From: Entonaema liquescens
Lineage: Eukaryota; Ascomycota; Sordariomycetes; Xylariales; Xylariaceae
Length of the DNA stretch: 64,000 bases
NCBI GenBank assembly: GCA_902805475.1
Contig: CADCSX010000001.1
Location: forward strand, 744,001-808,000
Direction: 5' to 3'
Under the pieces are notes generated by a model that was given only the letters and a program-made list of their open reading frames with translations, ran no database searches and was not told the origin of the DNA. This document shows, piece by piece, positions 12,224 through 24,010 of this stretch. Within the stretch, counting starts at the first letter, position 1. Every line of letters begins with the position of its first letter. Made by a program: the position numbers and the translations under genes.

Positions 12224-12760
12224 TAAAGCGGCCGCAGAGAGTCTAGTAGTGAGGCAACCCAGATGATAAGACGCTATAAAGGGGAACTAGAGCGCAGCAC
12301 GATATCGATGTAAGACCTCGAGCTCGCAAAAATGTTTTATCCCCAAGATTAGAGTAATCGTCGGGTGCTTCGCTTTGTAAGAGATGAGCTATGTTAGAAT
12401 AAAATTTGAAACAACGATATATCTACAATACCAACGTGATCAGGTATATGATGTGAAGACACACTGACCTACCTATACGGTGATCCTAGCTCAACGATGC
12501 TGATAACTTTAGGTTTGATTCGTCCGAGTCCGTAATATTATAGCGTTCACTATCCTTCTTCCGTTAGCCTTGCGAGTATAACTCCTGATCATGCTTAGTT
12601 GTTGAGATAGTGCCGTAGACGAGGCCAAGGCTATGGTCTGGAGGCGTACAAATACCTCCCTTCCCTCCTTTGCTCCCATCCTCTCTCCCATCTCACACCC
12701 AAACATCCTCTTCAGACTTCTCCAAGCCAAAAACATTCTCCAAGCCAAACACTATTCACA
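12224..12760. other. Intergenic and promoter of the secreted-protein gene
   Basis: About 540 bp. The last 100 bp are C/T-rich, and a 14-nt direct repeat TTCTCCAAGCCAAA occurs at 12718-12731 and 12736-12749, just before the ATG at 12761. No other gene is seen. Confidence 0.5.
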
Positions 12761-13469
12761 ATGAAGTTTTCTCAAGCCCTCCTTGGCCTCGCCTCAGTTA
12801 TGGGCGTTGCCAACGCCGCCAAGGCATACACTGACCTTAGCAACGGAAGTAAGTCGACTCTATCAAACCCTCTCTCCTATTCAGAGGGAAACGATATATA
12901 CCTTTTTCAAGAATAATAACTAACTCCCTCTCCCACCAACAGTGTACACCATCCCCATGGTCAACGGCACCCTCGACCTCGACAACGCCGTGCGCGACTG
13001 GGACGGCGTCACCGCCCTCGGCACCATCAGCACCAGCCCCGAGGGCGTCGCCAAGGAGCTGGACGCGCGCCGGCCCCCTGGACAATGCCAGCCGCAGTTC
13101 CCGACGCGCAAGACGCTGTGCCGGTCGCGCGTGATCCGGCGCTCCGAGTACCTTCGGGCGTACGCCAAGTTCCTCGACTGGATCGAGAGCGGGCCCGACG
13201 AGGGCTGGATCCCCAAGGAGAGCTGCAAGTCGCTCCTCTGGGGCAGCGTCGTCATCAGCGCCTGCTCGTCCGGCGGCCTCAACCCCACCTGCCGCGGCGA
13301 GCTCATCGAGGCCATGCGCGAGCTCGACACCTTCTGCGCCCAGGACCAGGGCGGTGACATCACCATCCACCACTGGGCCAAGAGCTACGGCCGCCACAAC
13401 ATCCGTGACGGTGACGATCTCGACGGTGGCCACTACAAGCTCCCCGAGCAGAAGCCCGATAACAAATAA
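12761..13469 (+). CDS. Small secreted cysteine-containing protein, function unknown
   Basis: Two exons, 12761-12848 and 12943-13469, separated by a 94-nt intron (GTAAGT donor, ACTAAC near 12920, CAACAG acceptor), giving 204 residues. The N-terminus MKFSQALLGLASVMGVANA is a clear signal peptide with an ANA cleavage site. The mature part has six cysteines, enough for three disulfides, around CQPQFP, LCRSR, SCKSL, ACSSG, TCRGE and FCAQD. The coding exon is markedly GC-rich in third positions. I recognise no enzyme or named effector family. Apoplastic secretion is inferred from the signal peptide and size; an effector role is a hypothesis. The antisense strand also has a long open frame, which I regard as a GC-bias shadow. 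Confidence 0.82.
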
Positions 13470-14050
13470 GCGTCAGGCGCGACGAGTATAAACGGGATGC
13501 GAGCCCACACGCTACTTGAAATCCCCTAGCTGATGGATCGTTTTGCTGGGATGGTGGCTCGACCTGTGTATACTGATGCTATGACAGCTAGGCTGCGGAG
13601 AGGGATTAGGCACAATGTTGAGAGGCTGGTTTCGGAGGCTTCTAGGGATTTTTTTAGTGTGCCTAATCCGGGTCAATAATCCGGGTTTTTTTCTTTTTGG
13701 TCTGCCACTGGGGGGCTCACATAATATTTCACCCTATCCCAACGCACACGGTGCCCCTATTTCCATCATCCTCATGATGATGATGATGATGATGATGGGA
13801 AAAGAGTCACATTCCCATATTCCACTTTAATAAATCCCCCCAGTTTCATATAAATGCTCCTAGATCCTGTGACAACGTGTTCAGTAATGCAATAAAGTAA
13901 AGAGAACTCATTCTCGCACGTATGCTATGACGACTCGACGAAAGCCCATGACTCATGTTTCATACCATTGTATACAAAATCATTACTCTAAGCCCGTATG
14001 TTCTACTATAATCGCCTAGTAACTATATCTATCCATCTAAAATGCCTCTA
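13470..14050. other. Intergenic between convergent genes
   Basis: About 580 bp between the secreted-protein gene and the 3' end of the GH127 gene. It holds an ATG-trinucleotide repeat (13773-13798) preceded by CATCATCCTC, which could fold back on it. No gene is seen. Confidence 0.5.
13773..13798. repeat. ATG trinucleotide microsatellite
   Basis: About eight uninterrupted ATG/TGA-phase triplets lie here. The upstream CATCATCC could pair with it as a hairpin. It lies in noncoding DNA. Confidence 0.85.
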
Positions 14051-16432
14051 TCAGCTCGATAAGTCTACCTTAGGCAGTTGAACAACAGGCAAATGAGCCA
14101 TGTGTATCTTAGCGCTTCCGAATGGCACAAAACGAGCACTGAAAGGCTTTCCGGTGGCCTTGGGCTCAAGAGGAGGATCTGCCGCGGTGTCAAATTCCAG
14201 AGGCCAGTCTATCTCAACAGCGGCCACGCGAAGCTCGACTGGTGGCGCGCCAAGGTCCCAGATCGGATCAGCCAAAGTCGATACGTCAGCCTGCACGACC
14301 TTTATCTGCGACGGGTCGATAGCAATGTTCCATATACTCGCAGGCTCAATAGCGTGATCGTGCGTATGAGATGTAGTGCTCGTACTGGGTACCGTATCAC
14401 CGGTGAAGGCAACCACCGGTACGTCCGACACGTTAGCATCAATATGGAGACTATAGAGCAGCGATCCGTAGTATATCGCGGCGGTATTGTTGGCTCTCGT
14501 GACTACGCGGGGCTCCGTCTCGAGGTTAACATTGATAAAGCTGATGCCTTTTCTTACTTCGATCTTCTGGAGCCCCTTGTCCGACGGGGAGACCGGTCTG
14601 GGTTGACCGGACGGGCCTACGATGGTACTCGATTTGTCCGCCCAACCTGGAATTCGAACGTAGAACGTAAAATCAGACGACGCTGTGATGGAATAACTTA
14701 TTCCCATACCAAAAGGATAGTTGGTATCGGCCTGGATGTTTACTCGATTGTGACCCAACGAAGTACTGATACTTCCAGGGATAAGTAAAACGTGAGCGAT
14801 TCCTCCGTCAGTGAGCGTAAAAGAATTCGCAAGGAACTTAGGGTACGCCTGAGGGTGATTAACCGTACAGCAAGGCTATTCAGAGTTTAGTAGCCGTCAT
14901 TTTAAACCGTGGAAGATAGGGAGAACTGACGTAGTTGGGTTCCAACCCGAACACGTTACCATGAACTCCGACATTTACCCACATGTCGGGATTCACCGAT
15001 AGGGTACGCGACCATGGCTACAGAACCATAATTAGTCTATATCCAAAACTCCGGGTTCATCGTCTTACCTGATTTTCCTGTTGTACATACTGGTGTGACC
15101 ACCAATCTGGGAAGATCGAGCTGGGCAGGGCATTGAATGCAACCTGCTCTGCCCAATCTGCCAAGTCGTTATCGCCAAGGTACTGGTAAATATATGCCAA
15201 AGAGAATGTCATCTCTGCAGCGGTGCAGAGTTCTGCCCCTCTAATGGGGTTGAGATCTGTAATGAATTCGTCGCCGATAATCGTTCCGGCTAAAGACTTG
15301 TGATATTGCGCCAATAAATCTACCGCAGCTCTCGTCTGTGCCCTTAGCGCTTCGTCGTGCGTCATTCGGTATATCGACAATGGGTAACGAAGTCCTAATC
15401 ATATCAGTCAGTCTGTAGTCAGACATGAATGTTGTACTTAAGCTATACCTTCTGCCATATTAACACCATGGTTGAATAGCTCTTTGAAAGGTTCATTTCG
15501 GGGAGTGTAAGTCACTTCTGGGTATACTCCCTTGACCCAGTAAGTTCTCCAATCGCTACTAGCATTGGCGCTTCCCTCTATCATAAGCTCCATGGTTTCC
15601 CAGATTATCTGCGAATTATTTCGAGGATGCTGCTCATAGAGCCATTGCAGCGGAATGTGCATCTCATGAGCTCGCATGGCCCCGAAACCATCCCCATCAA
15701 AATCTTGGCCTTCCTTCTGTATAAGCCCACTAAAATCATCCTTTAGCATGCTATGGGCAAGCTGGATGTATCGATGCATAGCATCTACAATCCTGCCAGT
15801 CTGAGAGGGGTCTGCTTGGGCGTATTGCTATGACAATTAGCCGAGCTTCTCACGAGCAACTTATAACTGTACACCACCCCTGATTAGGACATACCATCAG
15901 CCCTAATAAAAAGTAGCAACGCGCCCATAAGCCCCGAGACTCGGGAGTGGTCTCGGGCCCAAGCCAGCCATCTTCCTGCTGGTGGTCGAGGACATAATCC
16001 ATATAGGAATGAACTTGTTCCTTAAGCCTCGGATCATCTAATCCGAAGGCAAGAGGTACGAGACCGTTGAACCAATACGGAGACGACTCATGAAGCACCG
16101 AGTACTCTGTCGATCCGCCTATCCACATAGAGTCGTGGACGAAGCGATAGAAATCGAACAAGTTACCAGCAAGTCCATGAGCCTCTAGTTGCAATTGGTC
16201 TCTGAACCATCCCCGCGGCTTAATAGTACCGAGGGGGAAAGACTGGTGTATCGGCTGCACAACTAGTCATAGATTAGTGTCTAGTAGTAGAAGGTAAAAT
16301 AGGGATTATCTTACGGCCTGGCTTGTCTCTACTCTCCAAGTAATTTTCTATGAGTGAATCGCGAGGTAGCGCAAAGCTAGGTGTGATTAGAAGAATGGCG
16401 GTAACCGCCTTTCCTATAAGCGAAACAGCCAT
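14051..16432 (-). CDS. Secreted GH127-family glycoside hydrolase (beta-L-arabinofuranosidase-like)
   Basis: Six exons in transcription order: 16432-16315, 16262-15895, 15827-15449, 15394-15069, 15017-14931 and 14875-14051, giving 700 residues. The ATG at 16432 is the first in-frame ATG; upstream extension would need GTG. Residues 1-23 look like a signal peptide. The N-terminal block QSFPLGTIKPRGWFRDQL is typical of GH127 (DUF1680). In the Bifidobacterium enzyme HypBA1, zinc is held by Glu338, Cys340, Cys417 and Cys418, and Cys417 is the nucleophile. The equivalents here are ELC (Glu343, Cys345) and PCCTVNH (Cys428, Cys429), so the active site looks intact. The family releases beta-L-arabinofuranose from glycans; the exact substrate of fungal members is less certain. 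It is unlinked to other sugar genes except the GH10 gene 6 kb away. Confidence 0.9.
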
Positions 16433-19400
16433 ATGTGCAGGAGTTCTTGAGAGGACATGAGCAGTCTTAACAGGAGGCACAGAACAAAACAGAACAAAAC
16501 AGAACAGAACAGAACAGAACAGAACAACAAATCTTTCTAAGTAGTAGCCAAACTGATGCCTCTATATAATAATTTTTTTTTAAAAAAAAAGCCACGGGAA
16601 GTAGTTAAACGCGATATTAACGGGAATGCAAACTTGCTGGTGTAATTAAAAAAGCAAAAGAATGCAGCGTGTAGATCCACAGAAAACGCACGTATATTAT
16701 ATGTACATATTCTCTCATCGAACCCCGAATGGAAGGACTGAACCATTCCAAGTAACGAAAGTAACGAGTCTACCAAGAAACAAAGGGAAGTCGCGGTAGA
16801 TTCCCACCCCATGATGGACTGAATGCAGGAACCTTACTTCCATTGCATAGGTATGTATGTACCTATAGTCCTGCGCTATGTCTCCTGCGTCGTGCCTCCT
16901 GCATGTCTCCTGCGCTTTCCTCGAGGTTGGGCGCGTGCAAGGGTTTTAGTTGATAAGGCTATGTTGGTAGTGTCACGGGGTCGCACCGGCATACAAGGCG
17001 CTTTCTCCAACTTTTTAACGTATACTCCCTGCCGTTCCTTGCTGCAGCTTTCTTAGCTTTTTTTTTTCCCTCAAGCGGCCATTCGGGTCCTTGGCGCGTA
17101 ACCCGTGACGGAGTCACTAAGTGGACAATAAAAAAAACAATTCCTTAAAGGGAAATCACTCGGTAGTCTTGATTGGACTTGATTGGATCCAAGTCTTCGC
17201 TTTGGGAAATTGGGAGAGAACTCCAAGTCGACGCCACCTACCTAATCGTACTTAGGTATAATTTCCCCTGAAGATCGTTCTGCGATTTGTGAGTAAAAGT
17301 TTGCGTATCTTTTTTTACGCCTCTTGTTATACCCAGTACTTGCGCTTTGGTTTCCCTATTTCTGCCCTCATATCACAATATGTGATTGTACCACGTATCG
17401 TATAAAATAGTTATTTAAGATTAGGTATCTATATCTGGGAATCGTGTACATCGATCTCCAAAGTCTCTTCGGATACATGCTTGCCAGGTCCAACGTTGAA
17501 TAAACATCGTGGATGTTGGTCATTGTTCAAAGGCAACAATGAGAGTAACGCTGACCCCACACAGAAACAATTCTCTTCCCCACACGACTCCACGAGCCGG
17601 TCAGGGGTGTGAGGGTCCGGGGTGACGGGTGGTTCGGTCATAAGCTAAAGGTGAAAGTCGTCTAGCCCCGGCACTGGGATTGGCTGAGATCGCGGGGGAT
17701 TGACTATGGGGAAAAAGTTGGGGGAGATTGTTTGACCTTGGCCGGGATGCCCAATACGATACTGCCCAACTGAGACTTCGATGGTATCCTACCTTGAACA
17801 CCTTTGGATTCTCGAAATCTGAATAGTACGAGCTCGTGAGGTTGGCATCCAGCCGAGTTAACCTACAAGTCTATATTGAACTTGATATAAATGCTCCGGA
17901 TATGAAGGCCCGACTGATATCATTCCGTATTACTCCCGAACTTGGAGTTGAACTTAGGCGCCGTGACGTAGGTTCATATGGTGTCTCCCGTCTACCGACA
18001 TGAGGAAAATACCGCTTAGCTCGACAGACAAATATACCGAACATCACATGCTCACTTCCCGTCTTCTACCTTCCGTCTTGGGCAAAAACCTGACTGAGAG
18101 TAGGCAATCCGTTTGACACTTTCTCTTTGTTCTCTGCCACGTTGTATGCGCGCTTATCTTGGTCCTCTCCCACCGCTAGATTTTGGCGTCAGATTCCTTG
18201 ACTTACACGTGCTGTAGCACACCATTCCAATCTCGACCCTACCTGTTTTGGTATCTTGTCTATTGATCTGGGGTTGCATATTTTCTTGTTTCTTTATTCT
18301 CAATAAACTAGAAGTAGTCGAACAGGTTAGCCTGTATTCGGCATCGAGATATCTAGGATAGTCGTGGACGGAGCCTCGTATTCTCTAACAAAAAGGAGAT
18401 GAGCCAGAGACCTAGCACTAAAGTCACTGCATACTACATACTGCACGATCATGTCTATGGGATACAAAACTATGTCTAATTGTATTTTTAGCTGTAGGTA
18501 ATCTTATATACCGAAGTTCAAGGATGCATTTTATGAGCCTCCTGCACTCTGCCGCTGCGCGTTATGCTTCTCAACCAGCCACATGGTCAAACTAAGCGCC
18601 ATCAATCTCGCATTCGAGACAACATGCTAGGACTTACGTAGTACGACTAAGACACGATTCCAGTTTGCTCCATAGGGTTCGGTGAAACTAGGATATTCCA
18701 GGAGCTAGCATTTACTTTATCCTGAATGGCGGCCGTGTGAATAGTTCACAACTACACAATAGACTTGAGGTATGGTAGACAGCAAGCGTATAGTGTAGGT
18801 TTCGGTGAGCACCAATAGCGATTTGTTTGCACAGACACGAGGTTTAAGTTACGATACGCGAATGCGCGTTACAGTCTCTAACGCAATGGCACCTCCCGCC
18901 AAATAGATATACTCTTATGGTTGATTGGCGTAGGGTGACTCTTCCTTGCATCAGTGGCAACCCATACGTAGAGCTGGTTGAGGTGGCTTATGCGTATAAA
19001 ACTTAATCACCCAATGATATGAAAATTCTGCAATGGTTTGCAGATTATGAACCGCCATTGAGAACTGGTAATCGCAACGTCAATGAGCGATCAACCAAGC
19101 CCACGGCGTAACGTGCCGCCGATCTAAGAAGCATTTTAAACCACAAGAGCTCGTCAGCCTCGACGTATGTTGGAAGACGACACATAAGATCAGTATAGTC
19201 CAAGGCCTCAATCTAATCCTACCATCGCTTACCTGGCTATCCCGGTAGCAGAAACAGCCAGAAGACATATCATACGACCCGTACCCGATTGCAGTGGGTG
19301 CTAGTCATCCAGTCTCAACGGTATTTATCAAAAGACACTTTAATCTATAATAGGTGGTATCGACGCCGCTAGTCTCGCCCTGCTGACACGTTTAGCAATG

Positions 19401-21598
19401 TTCCCTTGGTGTCTGAACATTACCACTCCCCCAATAGATGGAGCTTACCCTCGAGGTTGGAGTAGTACCAGGTACTGCAACTCTCCCGAAGGCCAGGAGA
19501 TCATGTTGTATGCATTTGCAAGCAGGTATGTCCAGCTATATGGAGAAGCCTGCAAGAATTGAACACTAGGATTAACAGCGTCAGACGAGCGTCAAGAACA
19601 GTCAGGCACCCTGAAATTAGATTACAGAATGATAATCCCCATGTGGCCCTGTTTCTTTGGCTTCATGTAACGCTTCGGGACTGTATAGCTGCAGTATATT
19701 TCAATTGTATTGATTCCATCGCGAGATGATGAAGAGTGAAATAACCGCCGCCCACCCAGCAGGCAGCGCATGTAGAAACGGCAGCAAGGCAGTGGTAGGC
19801 TACTACCATCTACGGCCGTTGTTAACCCCCTCCGCGAAAAAGACTCGCCCCGAGGTTTTGCATAAAATATGGTGCCTCTGTTCGGGCTTGAATCCAATAC
19901 TTGTGACAACATGAGAAAAAAAAAGGAAAAAAAAGGAAAAAAAAGGACTTGCTTTCCAGTGAGAGGAGGGATTGCCTCGGGTATTCACCGATTTGGATAG
20001 ACTACGGGCTCTCATACCGCAGCTTCTTCGAAGGCTTCTCCACCATTCCCGGCATGCGACTTCGTGGGGACGTGTTCTAATCGCAATGCCATCGGCGCAT
20101 TCTCATCTCACCTTCGGATTAGGCTTTGTTGTCGTCGGGGTATGGGGGGTCTTCACAGTCCCTCTGCTGCGGCGAAAGCCAGTATTGGAGTGATAACGAT
20201 GGACCGACTGACATAGTACCCTGACGGAGATTCTAGGAACTCCATAGGTAGCCAAGAGAGACGTGATGATGAGAGATCAACGAGCCCTCAGCGCGCAACT
20301 CCACGCTTTGGAATATCGTCTATTCCGTTTACTAACATAGCTTAACAGGCTCGTCGCGGTATGAGATCAATAACCGTATTACAGAAGGCCATCCATAGAT
20401 CGTCCGATAATTACTCTAAAGAGTTTCTATAGCAATATCTGAGTACCTGTTTATGTCATTTTAGTGTATCTTAAACGGGCTTCATCGCGACAAACACGCG
20501 AAGCTTCATAGACTTGTGAAATGAGGTAAAGGTTGTTTCTCCGTTATAATCCAGGAGACACGCCGTTCGTGACGTAGCTGTAGGATAGATTCACGCAATG
20601 TAGTGTAGTGAAGGATGACTATATCTAATACCTTAAATACGTAAGGAAAGAAGATGAGATTTCCACACAATATTAACTTATCTCCTACTATGTAGCAATA
20701 TCTCCCTAAGCCTTGAAGAGCTGGGGGATAGGGCCACCATTTCTCTTGGCGACCATTAGCTACCCCTGCGGGGGTAAGCTATCAACCAGTAACAACGTAC
20801 CATCTTATCGGCGGATGAGAAGCTGGAATTACGTCAGGTAACTGATAGATAGGAATTCCATCTGGGCAAAGAAACGTCAGGTACGGCTGAATTACTCAGG
20901 GACGGGGGGGAACAGGAACAATTGGTTCAATAGCTTATGCCTATCATATTGGCAGACGCTCTTCTAGAAGCACTCGATAGCAGTTCATTGGCTACCCGTC
21001 CCCCAGCTTAGGGCTTTATGACTGCGATGGTGGCTGGATCCGATGATGCTGATACGATATCTCGCGAAAGCCACCGGCCAGGCTGTGGACCTGGGATCTT
21101 GGAAGGGTTTTGGCGTTGATAGGACATGGCATGGGCCAGGGATATAGGAATGGGACAAAAAAGTCAGATGACGGGAAGGTTTCCCGGTAAAAAAAAATAA
21201 AAAAAAAAAGTTGGTTGCGGTTATCAATGAGGGAGGCTCGTTTGTTATATGTGTATTGTACAACAACATCCGACATCTTTCTCATTTATTTCCCCCCAAT
21301 TTCATCACATAAATAGTACATAATACAGGTATGTAATATTTCTCAACGCAGCGAACATAGGAGCGAGTCATTATACCAATACCAATCGATATTTCCCTCA
21401 CTCTATCTCTCTTTGTAATAGAAAACATCTGTGAATTTGCGATGGATGATGGGTTAGGGATTAGCAAAGAGGATAAGCAAAGACATGTCATCCCATCCAT
21501 CCCATTTATAATTCAAAATCCCCTAAGCAAACACTTCCCACTCCTAAGAATCCCATAACTGAAAAGACCTTCTCGTATTTCGCAGATCCCCATCCGCA
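16433..21598. other. Gene-poor 5.2 kb stretch
   Basis: This contains the GH127 promoter with an AGAAC repeat, then homopolymer tracts (for example near 16568, 17057, 19917 and 21188) and many short unconvincing ORFs. The minus-strand frame at 17429-17641 has no recognisable domain. No mobile-element ends, tRNA or rRNA were seen. The last 300 bp act as the promoter of the DUF3602 gene. Confidence 0.45.
16481..16525. repeat. AGAAC/AAAAC pentamer repeat in the GH127 promoter
   Basis: Nine tandem 5-nt units alternate AGAAC and AAAAC and then run as pure AGAAC. They lie about 50 bp upstream of the GH127 ATG, so they are in its leader or core promoter. Confidence 0.9.
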
Positions 21599-22124
21599 AT
21601 GACTACGCCCGAAGTATCCCACGGCCGCGGCGGCGCCGGTAACATCAACCCCGACGACACCAAGTATGTAGACGGGGAGATCGTGCGGCAAGGCCAAGAA
21701 GGCAGCCACGGCGACGGCGCATTCAGCACCGGGCGAGGAGGTAAGTCTTCCCTATCAGTGCTACCTATTATACTAGCCAACTAGTCATACCTGGCGCTCT
21801 CCTTACTAACAACCCGTCTCTCTCACGAAACAGGAGCAGCCAACATCGCCGACGCCGACAAGCCCCCCTCCGCCATGCGCGCGGACCGCGACGTCGTCCC
21901 CGACGAAGCCACGCGCCCCTCGACCGACGGCGAGCTTCCACGTGGGCCGCGGCGGCGCTGCCAACGTGCACCTGTCGGAGCAGGACAAGCAGAAGAAGCT
22001 CGAGAAGCACCAACACCACAACAACAGCAAAGTGACCGATAGCCCCGGAACACCTGGAGCCGCGCCCAATTTGAGCTTGGCGGACAAGCTGAAGCACAAG
22101 ATCTTTGGGGTGTTTAAGAAATAA
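21599..22124 (+). CDS. DUF3602-family small protein, apparent +1 frameshift
   Basis: Exon 1 is 21599-21740 and exon 2 starts at 21834 (GTAAGT donor, TTACTAAC branch site, ACAG acceptor). The protein has the repeated GRGG(A)xN motif of DUF3602: SHGRGGAGNI in exon 1, TGRGGAANI across the splice and VGRGGAANVHL in exon 2. The second-motif frame runs on through RDVVPDEATRPSTDGE and would stop at 22042 (116 residues). The third motif and the conserved lysine-rich end (LADKLKHKIFGVFKK, stop 22124) lie one base forward. The switch must occur near 21934-21942. With a +1 correction the product is about 143 residues. No intron fits between the motifs. Family function is unknown. A sequencing insertion, a null allele or true +1 frameshifting are all possible, the first being likeliest. 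Confidence 0.75.
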
Positions 22125-22665
22125 CGGCTGGTCTCTGGGTAGGGGGGGTGGGGGGAGTTCAGGATGGGTGGATGGATAGGTGGTAGGTAGGTATTTGCGC
22201 ATCCAGGAAGCTATTTTCGAGGCGGTGGTACATGTTTCGGGGAGATAGGAGTGTGTACCTGTTACCTTACGCTGAGGATGGATTGAGGACAGGAGGAGAG
22301 AGCAGAACAGAGCAGAGCATGACTTTGTGGTTCTTTACTATTCTAACCGGCGACTCAACGCTGCTGGTCCCGATTTCGACTTGATTTTCAATGATATCCC
22401 GTTTTCCAATACTCAAGACTCTGTTTTACAAATTGCTCCGCGAGGTCACTTTTCCTGGTTACGATAACGATATGCAAACCTCAGTCGTGTTATGGTAAGT
22501 ATCACCTCAAAAACTAGAGTTCAAGGACAGTCAATATCTGGGGATATACAATCTTATATATCAGGTCTTATAATATATACAGTTAAATCACGAGGTAGTT
22601 TCGCTAAAACCCCAGTCCTTTTCCTACTTTTACCAAGCTTTCCCAGCCCAAGAGTCGCGACCGAC
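22125..22665. other. Intergenic between convergent genes
   Basis: About 540 bp between the 3' ends of the DUF3602 and GH10 genes. It includes a G-rich run near 22143-22158. No gene is seen. Confidence 0.5.
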
Positions 22666-23911
22666 CTATTTAAGGGCGTTGACGATGGCGTTATATGCAG
22701 GCTTGGGGTTAAAGCCGCTGTCGAACAGTAGGGGGTTAGTGCTGGCTCTCCAGGAGTCCTAATGCATTTTTAGTTAGCACATCTCTACCAAGCATCGGGG
22801 AGATCGGGTGGTTCTTACGGGGTCTCGGACACCCCAGACGGTGATACCGACGCACTTGGGCTCGTCCAGGCAGGCCTTGGTGACGGCGGTGTAGTCGTTG
22901 GAAGGTGCGGTCTGGATGTCGACTTCGGTGAATGCGACCTCCTTGACGCCAGTAGCGGCGAGGGCCTTGATGGAAGCGGCAGCTTGGTTGGCGAGGCCGG
23001 GAGTCAAGTGGGCTTGGGATCCAATACCGTCGATGGGGACACCGGCGGCGATCCACTTCTTGACGTGGTCGACCATACCCCTGGTCAGCTTGCCACTATA
23101 TCATGCGAAGTCAGTAAATATTCGGTAGAGCTACTAGAGGAGATTCATGACCGATCGATCCAAAGTTTGGAGCGTGTGCTTCAGAACGGCTCGCAATCAG
23201 GGTGTACACTCTCGATGAGAAACGTAGAAGATACATACGCGTTCGGCTGGTCGAGGTTGTAGTCGTTGATGTACAATTTCGCATCGGGGTCGGCCTTGCG
23301 GGCAGCTTCGAAAGCAATACGAACAAAGTCCTCTCCCAAGACATTGGAGAAGACCGACTGGCGTAGGGAACCGTCCTCGTTGAAGATCTCGTTCACAACG
23401 TCCTGGCTAGCGGTCAGTTCATTTGTCTTCGAATAACTTTATATGCGGCCATGAGACGAACCCAGGCATAGATCTTGCCCTTGTACCGTGTCACCAGAGT
23501 TGTAACGTGGTTCTCGAGGACCTGGGTAAGCTTCGTCTTGTCTCGGATATTCTGAACCCAGCCGGGTAGCTGCGAGTGCCAGCAGAGAGTGTGGCCGCGG
23601 ATGGTCTTGTTGTTGGTCGTAGCCCAGTCGACAAGGTAGTCTGCTCCGGCAAAGTTGAATCTTCCCTCGGAGGACTCGGTAGCATCCCACTTCATACTGT
23701 TCTCGGGGGTGACCTGACCGAAGTTCGCCTTGATAACATCAGCAGACTTGCCGGTCGATAGACGGTTCTGGTCAGCGCAAGTTCCGTAGTACAGCTTTCC
23801 CTTGGCCTTGATCAGCTTGTCGATGCTCTCAGTTGCCTGGCGCTCGGCAAGCTCGGCGGGAGCAGCCAAGGCGGCCAAAGGAGCCAGTAGGTATAACAGA
23901 GCAGACTTCAT
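22666..23911 (-). CDS. GH10 endo-1,4-beta-xylanase, secreted
   Basis: Four exons in transcription order: 23911-23462, 23402-23239, 23095-22819 and 22758-22666, giving 327 residues, the usual length for a single-domain fungal GH10. A signal peptide (MKSALLYLLAPLAALAAPA) and a short pro-region ending near ER precede the barrel. GH10 blocks are present: NSMKWDATE, RGHTLCWHSQLPGW, WDVVNE spanning the exon 1/2 junction with acid/base Glu155, FTEVDIQ with nucleophile Glu262, and ITVWGVRDPDSWR across the last junction. Both catalytic residues are intact. Intron 1 uses GTTCGT, an unusual donor, but it is the only one that restores WDVVNE. The enzyme cleaves internal xylan bonds outside the cell. No carbohydrate-binding module is attached. 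Confidence 0.95.
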
Positions 23912-24004
23912 GGTTGTCGGTATTTTTTGGTACGGCCGAGTACTAGATTATTCCGCAGACTAGAGAAGGTCTCTCAGACGTCGTAAGGGCGACATCCCTT
24001 GGAC

Positions 24005-24010
24005 TTTATA
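24005..24010 (-). promoter_or_regulatory. Possible TATA box of the GH10 gene
   Basis: TATAAA on the minus strand about 95 bp upstream of the xylanase ATG. Position and sequence fit a fungal TATA element; there is no transcript evidence. Confidence 0.35.

Noticed and set aside
12837..13433. 198-codon antisense frame over the secreted-protein exon
   Set aside because: Low-complexity Ala/Val/Gly/Asp composition, explained by third-position GC bias on the sense strand.
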